From Lepas anatifera (taxonomy: Eukaryota; Arthropoda; Thecostraca; Lepadidae), in NCBI GenBank assembly GCA_034440635.1, contig JAOTON010000900.1:231801-295800 (forward strand): a DNA stretch of 64,000 bases, in the 5' to 3' direction. The notes under the pieces are model-generated. The model did no database searches. It was not told the origin of the DNA and saw nothing but the letters and a program-made list of their open reading frames with translations. The position numbers were made by a program, and so were the translations under genes. This document shows, in pieces, positions 38,479 through 49,700 of the stretch (positions are counted from its first letter, which is position 1; every line of letters begins with the position of its first letter).

Positions 38479-39301
38479 CACGCGCATTGACGGGGGTCTG
38501 AGCCACCTTCGATTGACGGGGGGCGGGTACCCGCCCCCTAAGATCTCGAGAACCACGGTAGGTAGCGAAAAACGGTAAACGGCGTCGGGCTGCCCATCCA
38601 CTTCTCCATCGAAAACATTTGAACCATTTTTTTGTCAGGTCACATTTAAGGTCACGGAGGTCAAAAATGCCCGTCATAGGGATAACATGTAAATTCAGTT
38701 TTTCGGGCATTACATCTGAACAAGTAAAGATAGAGCAAAACGACTTAAACTCTATGAATCCTCTTAGCAAGCCGAATCGAATGATATATAATTTGACCTT
38801 GCTAGGTCAAATCAGGATTTGACCTGACCTGAGGTCAGGTCAGGGTCAATTATATAAAATGCATATCATTAGAACTGCAAAGCCCAGGCGAGTCTAATGC
38901 AGCTAAAATAAATGCTCTATCACCATCCGTTACTGAGTTATTCCGTAAAAACCATTTTTCCATGTATTTCAATGGAGAGGTCATGCGTCGTACCTGACCT
39001 TGGTCATCGATATCAAAATACCGGAACATTTTTAGAGAACTCGGTGGGGCCATTATGTGATATGAGTTTCAATCGGATAAGTTACCCTGCTCCGACTTAT
39101 GCTATCTTAAACTTTTTTGAGGTCAGGTCACTTGACCTGTACTGGTGACCTGACCTGAGATGACCTAACCTTAAAATTTTCACAAAAGTTGTAAAATGAT
39201 GAGGAAAAGGTATCAAGTACGGCGGCGCTACGCGCCGCCGTTCTTCTACTATCTCCGAAAAACCCGAGGGGGCGGGTACCGCCCCCCCGTCAATGCGCGT
39301 G
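38479..39301 (+). mobile_element. TTAA-flanked MITE, family 2 copy a
   Basis: TTAA at 38475-38478 and 39302-39305; the terminal inverted repeat begins CACGCGCATTGACGGGGG. The length is 823 bp with no coding capacity. The centre contains the palindrome TGACCTGAGGTCA and many half-sites. The inverted copy at 48967-49803 is nearly identical. Confidence 0.85.
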
Positions 39302-39305
39302 TTAA

Positions 39306-39910
39306 AACCCTCAATAGTCTGTGTCTGAAGCCAGAAGCAATGATCCGGAAAAAGGAATATTCTCGAGCGAATATTGTTTTGCTCTACGACCTAGTGTATA
39401 ACGTTTTTAAAAATTCCGGCGTTGGGGGCCAAGATGTTTCCCCTCCAGCGCTTTGGGCGGGGACTGGCCGAATTCTCCTGTCCACCAATGCATCAAGTCA
39501 AAGTAGATTTATTCCTCATAATATATAAACCTACTTCGACATTTAAAAGTAGCTAGGCAGTGCCTGATGTGCCTCTATGGAAGCACTGCGCCTGGTTTCA
39601 TCCTGTTTTCCAGGCCTCCTGCATCACTGTGCATTGGTCCTTTGCGGTCCAACAGACCTGCTGGAAGGCTAAGACGCACATATTTTGCTGTCGCCTTGTA
39701 ATATGGCTATTATTGGCATTACTGATGACATGCACTATGCACGTTTAATGATATGCGATGCATACCTGAATGCATGTGTGATATACACCATGAGTGTGAA
39801 ATAAACATTATTATCATTATTACTATTACTGCAAATGTGGGAAACCCGAAAAAATATTTCAAACTGTAGGCGCCTGCTGCTGGTCTATCCACTAAGTCAT
39901 GGTGTTTCCC
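39306..39910. other. Intergenic spacer between two TTAA elements
   Basis: No supported gene. A short frame at 39560-39748 is not recognised. Confidence 0.5.
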
Positions 39911-39914
39911 TTAA

Positions 39915-40917
39915 TCCTCGCCCCAGTGGAGAGATGCCTCGACACCCCTCTCGGGTTTTTCCGGTGGCACAAAAAAAAACGGCGGCGCGAAACGCCGCCG
40001 TACTTGGCACGCCTTATACGTGATCGATTCCGCAACTTCCCTCAAAATTTGAAGGTTGGATCATCTCAGGCCAGGCCACCAGTACAGGTCAAGTGACCTC
40101 ACCTCCAAAAATGCTTAAGGTGACATAAGTAAGAAATGGGTGAATATATCGAATTGAAACTTATACGACTTAATGGGCCTACTGAGTACTACAAAATGTA
40201 TTCCGGGATTTTTTTCTTCAAATCGATGACCTTTAGGGTCTGGTATGGATCATGATCTTACAGTTGGAAAAGCATGGAGAAAACAGGAATCGGGCTGCAT
40301 TTGTGTAGAAAAAGCTGCGAATTCCTCCATATTCTCCTAATCCTAGTATCCTGGGCACTGACCCAAGCTCATGTTGCAATTTTTTACCTGCAGCCTTTGA
40401 TAAATCATCTGGGGCTGCTTAAACAGGTTTCAGACTTGGGTGAAAAAGTTTGCAAAAATTATGATAAATATTTTATTTTGGTACCATTACGTTTGAATTG
40501 TTATTGCTAGTCGATTAATATGCATACTGACTATGCTAGGTTGGAGAATGACCTTGACTTGACCTTAGGTCAGGCCATTTTTATATCTTGACCTAGTATA
40601 GTCATATAATGCATCATTAGATTCACCGTAACGAGAGGAAAAGCGAATGGTGCCTAAATAACTACTCTAACTTCGATCTATCACACGCTAGAGCCCATAA
40701 ACTATTCTCTAACATACACCCTTCTTTGACCTGCCATGACCTCAATACTGACTACAGCCAAAAAAGTGATCTTTGCAGTTTCTTCATGAATTTGTATGAG
40801 CTAGCCAACGGCTTTCGCGTTTTTTCGCTATTCTGCATAGGAGCCGAGTTCGTGGGGGGGATGTTTGAACACCCTTCACCAGGGCAAAGGTGGCTCGGAG
40901 GCCCACCAGGGCGGGTG
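39915..40917 (+). mobile_element. TTAA-flanked MITE, family 3 copy a (uninterrupted)
   Basis: TTAA at 39911-39914 and 40918-40921. The left end is TCCTCGCCCCAGTGG and the right end CCACCAGGGCGGGTG. The length is 1003 bp with no ORF of note. It serves as the empty-site reference for the nested copy at 30747-37330. Confidence 0.78.
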
Positions 40918-41047
40918 TTAACGCCCTTGGTAGCTCGTAGAAGTGTAGGGAAACTATTGAAATGCAATCCTTTGGAGGTCTGCAAGACAAATCAGACCCC
41001 GCAAAAACTCGTCCTCCCAGCCTAACCCTCTCCTGGTTACGGCGCAA

Positions 41048-42050
41048 AACTGACCAGCAACCTTGAAGTGAAGGGCGGCCAGTGTGGGCAGTGTCCGGTC
41101 TGACCAGCCACCTTGCAGTGTGGGCCGTGTCCGGTCTGACCAGCCACCTTGCAGTGTGGGCCGTGTCCGGTCTGACCAGCCACCTTGCAGTGTGGGCCAT
41201 TTGGGACAGTGTCCGGTCTGACCAGCCACCTTGCAGTGTGGGCCGTGTCCGGTCTGACCAGCCACCTTGCAGTGTGGGCCGTCTGGTCTGACTCGCCACC
41301 TTGCAGTGTGGGGCAGTGTCCGGTCTGACCAGTCACCTTGCAGTGTGGGGCCGTGTGGGGCAGTGAGAAGTGACGAGTAGCCAGTGTGGGCCGTGTGGGG
41401 CAGTGAGAAGTGACGAGTAGCCAGTGTGAGCCGTGTGGGGCAGTGTAGAAGTGACGAGTAGCCAGTGTGGGCCGTGTGGGGCAGTGAGAAGTGACGAGTA
41501 GCCAGTGTGGGCCGTGTCGGGGCAGTGAGAAGTCACTGAGTAGCCAGTGTGGGCCGTGTGGGGCAGCTGACAAGTGACAGTAGCCAGTGTGGGCCGTGTC
41601 GGGGCAGTGAGAAGTGACGAGTAGCCAGTGTGGGCCGTGTGGGGCGGTGAAAGTGACGAGTAGCCACCTTGGGCCGTGTGGGGCAGTGCAAAGTGACGAG
41701 TGGCCAGCGTGGGCCGTGTGGGGCAGTGAGAAGTGACGAGTGGCCAGCGTGGGCCGTGTGGGGCAGTGAGAAGTGACGAGTGGCCAGCGTGGGCCGTGTG
41801 GGGCAGTGAAAAGTGACTGAGTGGCCAGCGTGGGCCGTGTGGGGCAGTGTAGAAATGACGAGTGGCCAGCGTGGGCCGTGTGGGGCAGTGTAGAAGTGAC
41901 GAGTGGCCAGCGTGGGCCGTGTGGGGCAGTGCGAAGTGACGAGCTGGCCAGCGTGGGCCGTGTGGGGCAGTGCCCGGTCTGACCAGCCACTTGCAGTGTG
42001 GGCCGTGTGGGGCAGTGTAAGGTCTGACTAGCCACTTTGCAGTGGACGGT
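41048..42050. repeat. Compound minisatellite (36-bp and about 40-bp units)
   Basis: 41086-41335 is a 36-bp unit (GGTCTGACCAGCCACCTTGC, then AGTGTGGGCC); 41345-41960 is a 40-42-bp unit (GAAGTGACGAGTAGCCAGTG, then TGGGCCGTGTGGGGCAGT). Both share the AGTGTGGGCCGTGT core. The first unit type returns at the distal end (from about 41968). The long minus-strand ORF through it is a repeat artefact. Confidence 0.9.
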
Positions 42051-44649
42051 GCGCGGCCGTCCCACCCGTCGAACAGCGGCGGCCCACCTGTGGTCTCGGC
42101 CCACAGCCGCCGACGCCCTACGACTGCCGCGCCGCCCCGCTCACAGCGTAACTCGAGCTAAACATCGCGTTGTTTGCCCCAGCGAAGCCCAACAGCACAC
42201 CGCAAGCCGATTACGCGACGATAACTAATAGAAAAGAAAACGGGGAAGCCAACAGCCGGCGGCACGCTCTCCACCGCTTGACGCTCCGCACTGGAGGACG
42301 CGCTCAGTAAAGCGACGCTCACGTTAAAAGTGAGCGCCGTCCAGTGACAATCCCAGCTCTCAGCGAGAGTCTGGGTCGAGAAGTCACATTTCGATAAGTT
42401 GCATTGAATTTCCTCGCGTAGAGCAGATTGCGACACCGTTCCTAGATTGCGAGTTCTTAGAATTAATGGGAATGAATTATAATTAATGGTACTTGGAGGC
42501 AAACCGCAAAGTTCATTTGGTGTCACCGGTCTTTTTCCTGTGGCGAAGGGAGTTCTGAAGACCACATTGAGCCCAGGGCGCGCACCTAGGATTTTCGTTG
42601 GGGGGGGCTAACGAAAGGGGAGGGGGCAGCAGGCTACTGGAGGGCAAAATTGGCCGGAGAGGGTACTTATCACGAAAAGGGCGACACGCTATGGCTATGG
42701 GCGGCAAGGTGGAAAGTAGAACTGGTACTAAAGGCCAGAGCAAGGCTCATTTCTGCCCTCGATGGGCACATGCGGCAGACAATTATGACCAAAACCCCTG
42801 TCGGGCGCCCGAATTGGGCGGGGGCACTTTGGAGTCGAAGCGTTTAGTTTTTGGGGGGGGGGTGGGCCCGCTGCCACCCCCCTTGGGTGGCAGCGGGCCT
42901 TGGGTGCCCTTTTGATTGAGCCATTTTCAGTAAGCCGGCCACGAGCTGAACTCGGTTACTAGCGTGGAAGGCTGGAGCGCCGACAACCACAGGAGCAGAG
43001 CCCCCGATGGCCGCCACTGGCTGGCCGACAACTTAGGACCACGCTAAATGTGTGAGAATGGTCATTAGTGACGTTACCATGTACTATGACGATACTGCAG
43101 TGGTTCTGAAGACAGCACTGCCGGCCCAGGGCTGATGGTTAGAGGGGCCGGGTGGCAACAGGGCCCTATAATCGCGTTTTTTAAATGCGGTAAAATAGTA
43201 AGGTTTGAGGGGATATGCCGTTTTTGTCCTCCCGCTGGAATTGCCCCTGAAAGACAATATGAAGACCTGGAGCACAATTTGTTTTTCCAGTAAAAAAGAA
43301 ACAGTGAGACCTGAAGGCGTTCCCGTAGGACAAGCGGTTCATGCGATCTAAATTTGAAATACGTTAAAACTGTAACGACAAAATTTGCAGCCACAGAAAC
43401 TCCGACCTTGCGGTAGTAAAGAGAAACACATACCTCGATGTTAGAGACGGATCTTGGCAGCCACTCGCCGCCATCGCTTGTAAGAGCGGGTTTCTCGGTT
43501 GGGCCGGTTACGTGGTTTGATGGAGGGTGTTTTACTGAGTGACTGGCCGTCTCCGGTTCGCCCGGGTATACACATGACCTGCAGCCGGACCGTTTACTTC
43601 AGCTAAGTCAAACCGCCTCACTCGGCGGCCGCGAAACACCATGATTCCGCTTGCTCTATTATTTCCCGTCCAGCCAACAAGAAGCACAAAAACATATGGC
43701 ATCCGTAGGTGATCACAAGAAATCGTAATGAGTTTAAAATAATAATCATCGGGCACCATACACCGTTCACCGCTTTCTCATAACACGCGCTAACAGGACG
43801 AAAAGGTAATGATACAAAATAAACACTTCCCAGAACAAATACCAAAAAAAGATCGCTACAATTTCGCATATTTTTCACGACGTGCTTTTTGGAAGCGTCG
43901 TTTTGGCAGGATTGTTCGCTGAATTAAACATACACTGCAGTCGACGCGGGTATATCTCCCGGGGCAGGTTAGCCCCGCCCTCACAACCGTCGTATCGGGG
44001 ACCCCCGGCGCGCGCCGAGGCCCGGCAATGGTACACAGTACACACCTGTGAACCGGTGATGAATAACAGATTAACTCACGGAGAGACCACGATGCATATG
44101 CCCCACATGATTGTCAACGTCCATTTCGAAACTTGGACCTGTCACAGACTCCCTGCGATCATTACAAGAGCGACACCGCCCCGGCGCGCATCACCAGCGC
44201 GGGGAGTCGGGCGGCGTCAGCGCTGCTCAGCCACTCCCGGTGGGAGCTCTGCTGCACGCCTGGCCACAGTATAGCGCCCGGCCACAGTCCAGGTGCTAAC
44301 TGGCCAGCCAAACACACCTCAACAACCGCCGGCTTCAGGACTCCACCCTACCACCCTCCGGCACACACGGGCATCAACCAGTCTGGGCAAATCATCTATC
44401 ACTAATCCGACTAGATGCGATCCCATCTCGCGCCCGTCAAAATGCGCCGGGCAGGTCTGGGCCGGTCCGTTTTGCGGACGCTACACGCTTTGGAACCTCG
44501 CTGGGAAGCCGGTGCCGAGGATGCTCGTTCTTTGGAAAAGTAGCTCTGCAGTGCCGAGCCATTGCAGCCGGCACGCTAGCCGGCGGATGGCTTCATGCCG
44601 GACGGACAAGCCCCAGCTATTCGACACGTCGTCCAGCAGAGACTGGTGT
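42051..44649. other. CpG-rich intergenic DNA; no gene recognised
   Basis: Contains the 42865 hairpin next to a long G-run. Frames on both strands lack recognisable domains. Confidence 0.45.
42865..42899. repeat. 15-bp perfect hairpin
   Basis: GGCCCGCTGCCACCC at 42865-42879 pairs with 42885-42899 across a 5-nt loop. It sits in a GC-rich stretch beginning with a G-run. Confidence 0.75.
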
Positions 44650-45545
44650 CGTTGGAACACAGCAGGGGAGAGACAGGACTGTCCGGGCACTGGTCAGCGA
44701 CAGTCACTGCCACAGCGCGGGGGACAGACAGGACTGTCCGGGCACTGGTCAGCGACAGTCACTGCCACAGCGCGGGGGACAGACAGGACTGCCCGGGCAC
44801 TGGTCAGCGACAGTCACTGCCACAGCGCAGGGGACAGACAGGACTGTCCGGGCACTGGTCAGCGACAGTCACTGTCACAGCGCGGGGAGAGACAGGACTG
44901 TCCGGGCACTGGTCACCGACAGTCACTGCCACAGCGCGGGGGAGAGACAGGACTGCCCGGACACTGGTCAGCGACAGTCACTGCTACAGCGCGGGGGACA
45001 GACAGGACTGTCCGGGCACTGGTCAGCGACAGTCACTGCCACAGCGCGGGGAGAGACAGGACTGTCCGGGCACTGGTCAGCGACAGTCACTGCCACAGCG
45101 CGGGGGACAGACAGGACTGTCCGGGCACTGGTCAGCGACAGTCACTGCCACAGCGCGGGGGACAGACAGGACTGTCCGGGCACTGGTCAGCGACAGTCAC
45201 TGCCACAGCGCGGGGGACAGACAGGACTGTCCGGGCACTGGTCAGCGACAGTCACTGCCACAGCGCAGGGGAGAGACATACTGTCCGGGCACTGGTCAGC
45301 GACAGTCACTGCCACAGCGCAGGGGAGAGACAGTACTGTCCGGGCACTGGTCAGCGACAGTCACTGCCACAGCGCGGGGGACAGACAGGACTGCCCGAGC
45401 ACTGGTCAGCGACAGTCACTGCCACAGCGCGGGGGACAGACAGGACTGCCCGGGCACTGGTCAGCGACAGTCACTGCCACAGCGCAGGGGAGAGACAGGA
45501 CTGTCCGAGCACTGGTCAGCGACAGTCCCTGCTACAGCGCCGCAT
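44650..45545. repeat. 16-copy 54-bp minisatellite
   Basis: The unit contains GGACTGTCCGGGCACTGGTC and AGCGACAGTCACTGCCACAG; copies are 53-56 bp with few substitutions. Because 54 is a multiple of three, two plus-strand frames stay open, but small indels between units make coding unlikely. It lies downstream of the ANKRD13C 3' end. Confidence 0.9.
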
Positions 45546-46756
45546 CCCGCCCGCGACCAACCACCCCTGCCGTCCGATTTCTCAGACCCTCCAATCATCC
45601 TTCTGCATTGCAACGCTATTCTGAATAATTAATCCAAACGCAGGAACATCCGAACGTCTGGATATCGATCGTCCGCTACTTTTAGCTTTATAACCCACTA
45701 ACTAAAGTCTTTGGTATTAATCAAATACAGGGATAGAGAAGGAGCTAGGAGAAACGCACTATGCCTCTATACCAACGAACGACATAACTAGGGAACACTC
45801 AGTGCGCGGTATTGATAGGAACACTGACCAAAGTTCAAAGAGAAAGTCTACTCACTTGGCCCATGGGCACATCACAATTGTCCATAATCTCTGACCTACA
45901 GTGGCTCACACTGTAGCCCAGCAGGAGCCCGACCTGCGGGCTACGACAGCTTGAGCTGGGACCCACTCGCCACGGAGCAGGCGCACCTCCCCACCCGCCC
46001 GGGCCCACTCCAGCACTCCCCAGTGAGGACATGCGAGTGGTAATTAATCTAACCTCTGCCGATACATCCGGTCAGCACACCACATATCGAGTAACAGCTC
46101 CGCGGAGACAGGCAGCATGTTCAGACAGTGCTGCCCGTCAACAATTCAACCACGGTCGCCTCTCGGCCGCAAATCTCCAATAAAACTACAGGTACCTGGG
46201 CTATATGAGCTACAGCGCTACGCTAGCGCCCCGCCCCAGGCGCGGCACCTGGTGCCGACACCCTGGCCGGGTCTCTCGCGCGTCTGGAGAGCCGCGTCGG
46301 AGCAGCCTCTGGTCTGTGCACATCACTCCAACCAGGTAACGGCCGCGGACCCTGTGGTGAGAACCGGTCGGAGGCGCCGGGTGCGCCCGGCACTGCCCCG
46401 GGTGTTTTACAGACGCAACGCGGGTCAACCCAGCTACCGACCAGTCAGCCAGAGCACGACACCCGCCACTGTCTCGCCGCAACAGGCGGCCTCTGCCGGC
46501 ACCCAGGCCGAGCCAGCCTGCGAGCAGTCGGCACTGGTGGACCGGCACGGAGCGGGCGCGGCGGCCGGCGCCGGACCGCCAGTCAGGAGATCTGTACACA
46601 AAGCTCGGACGAGTAGACGCTGCCGAAGCCAAAGTGGACGGGCAGGTGGAGCAGCAGGGGCGCGGGGGCGGGGCCGGGTCTGTCGGGACCGGACCAGTCC
46701 CCGCCGGCGGGGGCCGCCCGCCAGGAGGCGCCGCACAGGTACACGTCTTCTGGTCG
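45546..46756 (-). other. Probable ANKRD13C 3' UTR and downstream flank
   Basis: Lies directly after the TGA at 46757. It is GC-rich, with a 237-aa plus-strand frame that looks like compositional chance. No AATAAA was seen on the minus strand, so the transcript end is unknown. Confidence 0.35.
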
Positions 46757-46772
46757 TCATAAGTCCGGGAAC
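46757..46772 (-). CDS. ANKRD13C: ANKRD13C terminal coding exon 11 (16 nt)
   Basis: After acceptor CGGCAG the sequence supplies the last base of Arg, then TTC CCG GAC TTA TGA. The protein therefore ends R-FPDL, the exact conserved C-terminus of this family. The exon continues as 3' UTR below 46757; its poly(A) site was not identified. Confidence 0.82.
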
Positions 46773-49700
46773 CTGCCGTACCGGGCCGACTCAGGTCATC
46801 TCCTCGGCACGAGTAAACCCCCTCCCCTGACCGTCAGGTCATCTCCTCAGCACGAGCAAACCCCACTGACTCAGGTCATTCCTCGGCACGAGTAAACCCC
46901 TCCCCTGACTCAGGTCATCTCCTCGACTGACTGACTGCTTTAGTTTTTAACATGATTAAACACAGCCTATTTTCTTACTATTAGCCCATAGAAACTCTCG
47001 CGGCAGCGTTCATAAGACACGATTTCGGACGAAAAACTACCAATAGTACGTTTCCCCGAACATGCCTAAACCACATCGCAAAGTTAACAATCCCACCTAT
47101 ATCTAAAGACAACAAGCTCAGAATTCAGAAAAAGAGCTGATCCGTCAACGCACTGGAGTTACAAGTCAAACAACACAAGAGCTGGGACTGCAGCCCCCTG
47201 CCCTGACCGCGCGCGTGCCCGAGTGCAGGGAGGTCCGGTCTGACCTGGTGGCGTCCTCTTATCCTGTATATCTGACCTGGTGGCGTCCTCTGTGTAGTCG
47301 GACGGGATGGAGAACAGCTCGGCCGGGTGGCCCTCCTCGAACCGGAAGTCCTGGAAGGTGATCTGCGCTGTGATGGCCGGAATCAGCGGGATGTCTGTCG
47401 GCGACACAGAACACTGGTCACCCACAGCACACTGGTCACCCACAGCACATTGGTCACTCACAGCGCACTGGTCACCCACAGCATCCACAGCACACTGGCC
47501 ACCCACAGCACACTGGTCACCCACAGCACACTGGTCACTCCAGCGCACTGGTCACCCACAGCACATCCACAGCACACTGGCCACCCACAGCACACTGGTC
47601 ACCCACAGCACCGGTGGTGTCTGCTTAGCAGCGCTCGCCACTTGTCAGTTCGGAAGACACCGGCGTGACTGCCGAAACAACCACAGCATAATTCGACTCC
47701 CATCGACATTGTCCTCCACGTCTTCTGAACTCAATACCGACTCCAGTGACAAGATAGATTTAAGGGCATCCGTTTGTCTCACTGAGACCATATTTGGGCG
47801 GTGCCAAAACTCCAGCCCGTCTATTCGTTGAAATGAAGTGAGGACTCTGTTCACAGTCCGTCTGACTAGCATTGACCATTCCCCGAAACAGGCCACTTAG
47901 CTGCCTATTTGGGCTTAAGGCGCGCCTTCCGTAAGGCCACAAAGTACCCAATGCGGGAGAGTACGATATTTTCGTTTAGCTAAACAGAACTAAGATACCC
48001 ACACAATCATAGACAGGTCACTGACGGTTGCTGAAAACGATCATCTCAGAATAAAATTTTGAACTAAGATGTCAATTACGCCAAATTCTCACGCCATGTT
48101 GACGCTCTCGTAGGAAAGCTATCGAAAATTAAGAAGCCGACGAAAATTTTCATGGAGGAAAATCGGCGTGTGTTAGCATTTAGATCAGGTTGATAGTACC
48201 CATCAGAGGTCAAGGCAGTCCTTTAGCAATCCTGCCAGAGTTCTGAATTTCGCCCACAACTTGTAGTTAAGACAAAATAATCGGTGAAACATAATCAAAA
48301 CTGTCTCCCATGACCAGAACCTAATGGTGCAGCCCGATTAGGACACAGTTAAGGTTTACCACGCCTCAGTTCAGGTCCAGTTCACCAGTTAACCTGGCAG
48401 AACCGTAGTGACCGGATATCGATATCCGTTTACAAGTGTCGGAGCGCAGGTGGTGAGTTTAAGGTACTAGCTACACCCCAGAGGGCAGCACTGCACTACA
48501 GGCACACCTCCCGGGAGAGCGGCCGCCAAACCAGCCTGGCTCACCGAGTTTGACAGGAAAGCCTGGGGGCAGCTTGCACTGCACGAACTGCTGCAGCTTG
48601 CTGAAGTGCTTGAAAGGTGCTATCACGTCCAGCACGTCCAGCAGCATGCCTACCGTCAACGGGAACTGCTGACTCTGCCAGGGCACCGACACCGTTACAC
48701 ATAGTGCGGATATTACCGTAAAGGGAACTGCTGACTCTGCCAGGGCACCGGCAACGTTACAAATAGTGCGGATATTACCGTCAACGGAACTGCTGACTCT
48801 GGCAGGGCACCGGCAACGTTACACATAGTGCGGATCATATCCACACAATACTGCCAGCAGGAACTGCTGACTCTACCAGCAACGTTATATACAGTTCAGC
48901 TTACGCTTATACCGACACAATTCTGTCAGCGGAAACTGCTGACTGCCCAGGCACCGCAAACCTTAACACGCGCATTGACGGGGGAGGGCGGGTACCCCCC
49001 TCGGGTTTTTCGGAGATAGTAGAAAAACGGCGGCGCGTAGCGCCGCCGTACTTGGTATACCTTTTCCCTCATCATTTTTACAACTTCTGTGAAAATTTTA
49101 AGGTTAGGTCATCTCAGGTCAGGTCACCAGTACAGGTCAAGTGACCCGACCTCAAAAAAAGTTTAAGATAGCATAAGTCGGAGCAGGGTGAACTTATCCG
49201 ATTGAAACTCATATCACATAATGGCCCCACCGAGTTCTCTAACATATGTTCCGGCATTTTTTATATCGATGACCTAAGGTCAGGTACGAGGCATGACCTC
49301 TCCATTGGAAATACATGGGAAAATGGTTTTTACGGAATAACTCAGTAACGGATGGTGATAGAGCATTTATTTTAGCTGCATTAGATTTGCCTGGGCTTTG
49401 CGGTTCTAATGATATGCATTTTATATAATTTGACCCTGACCTGACCTCAAGTCAGGTCAAATCCTCGATTTGACCTAGCAAGGTCAAATTATATATCACT
49501 CGATTCGGCTTGCTAAGAGGATTCATATAGTTCAATTCGTTTTGCTCTATCTTTACTTGTTCAGATGTAATGCCCGAAAAACTGAATTTTACATGTTATC
49601 CCTATGACGGGCATGTTTTGACCTCTCGTGACCTTAAATGTGACCTGACAAAAAAATGGTTCAAATGTTTTCGATGGAGAAGTGGATGGGCAGCCCAACG

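Noticed and set aside
41037..42104. 355-aa minus-strand frame with TAPHGPRWPLVT-like repeats
   Set aside because: Entirely inside a minisatellite with indels between units; no domain and no start or splice logic.
44293..45632. Two long overlapping plus-strand frames (443 and 345 aa)
   Set aside because: Products of a 54-bp tandem repeat; frames switch with unit indels and both stay open for the same reason.
46117..46830. 237-aa plus-strand gene
   Set aside because: It overlaps the ANKRD13C terminal exon and 3' UTR on the opposite strand; its Arg/Ala/Pro-rich content is expected from GC-rich DNA.
47159..47394. ANKRD13C ending by read-through at 47159
   Set aside because: The splice to 46772 restores the conserved RFPDL end, while the read-through tail is Arg/Pro-rich and unlike the family.
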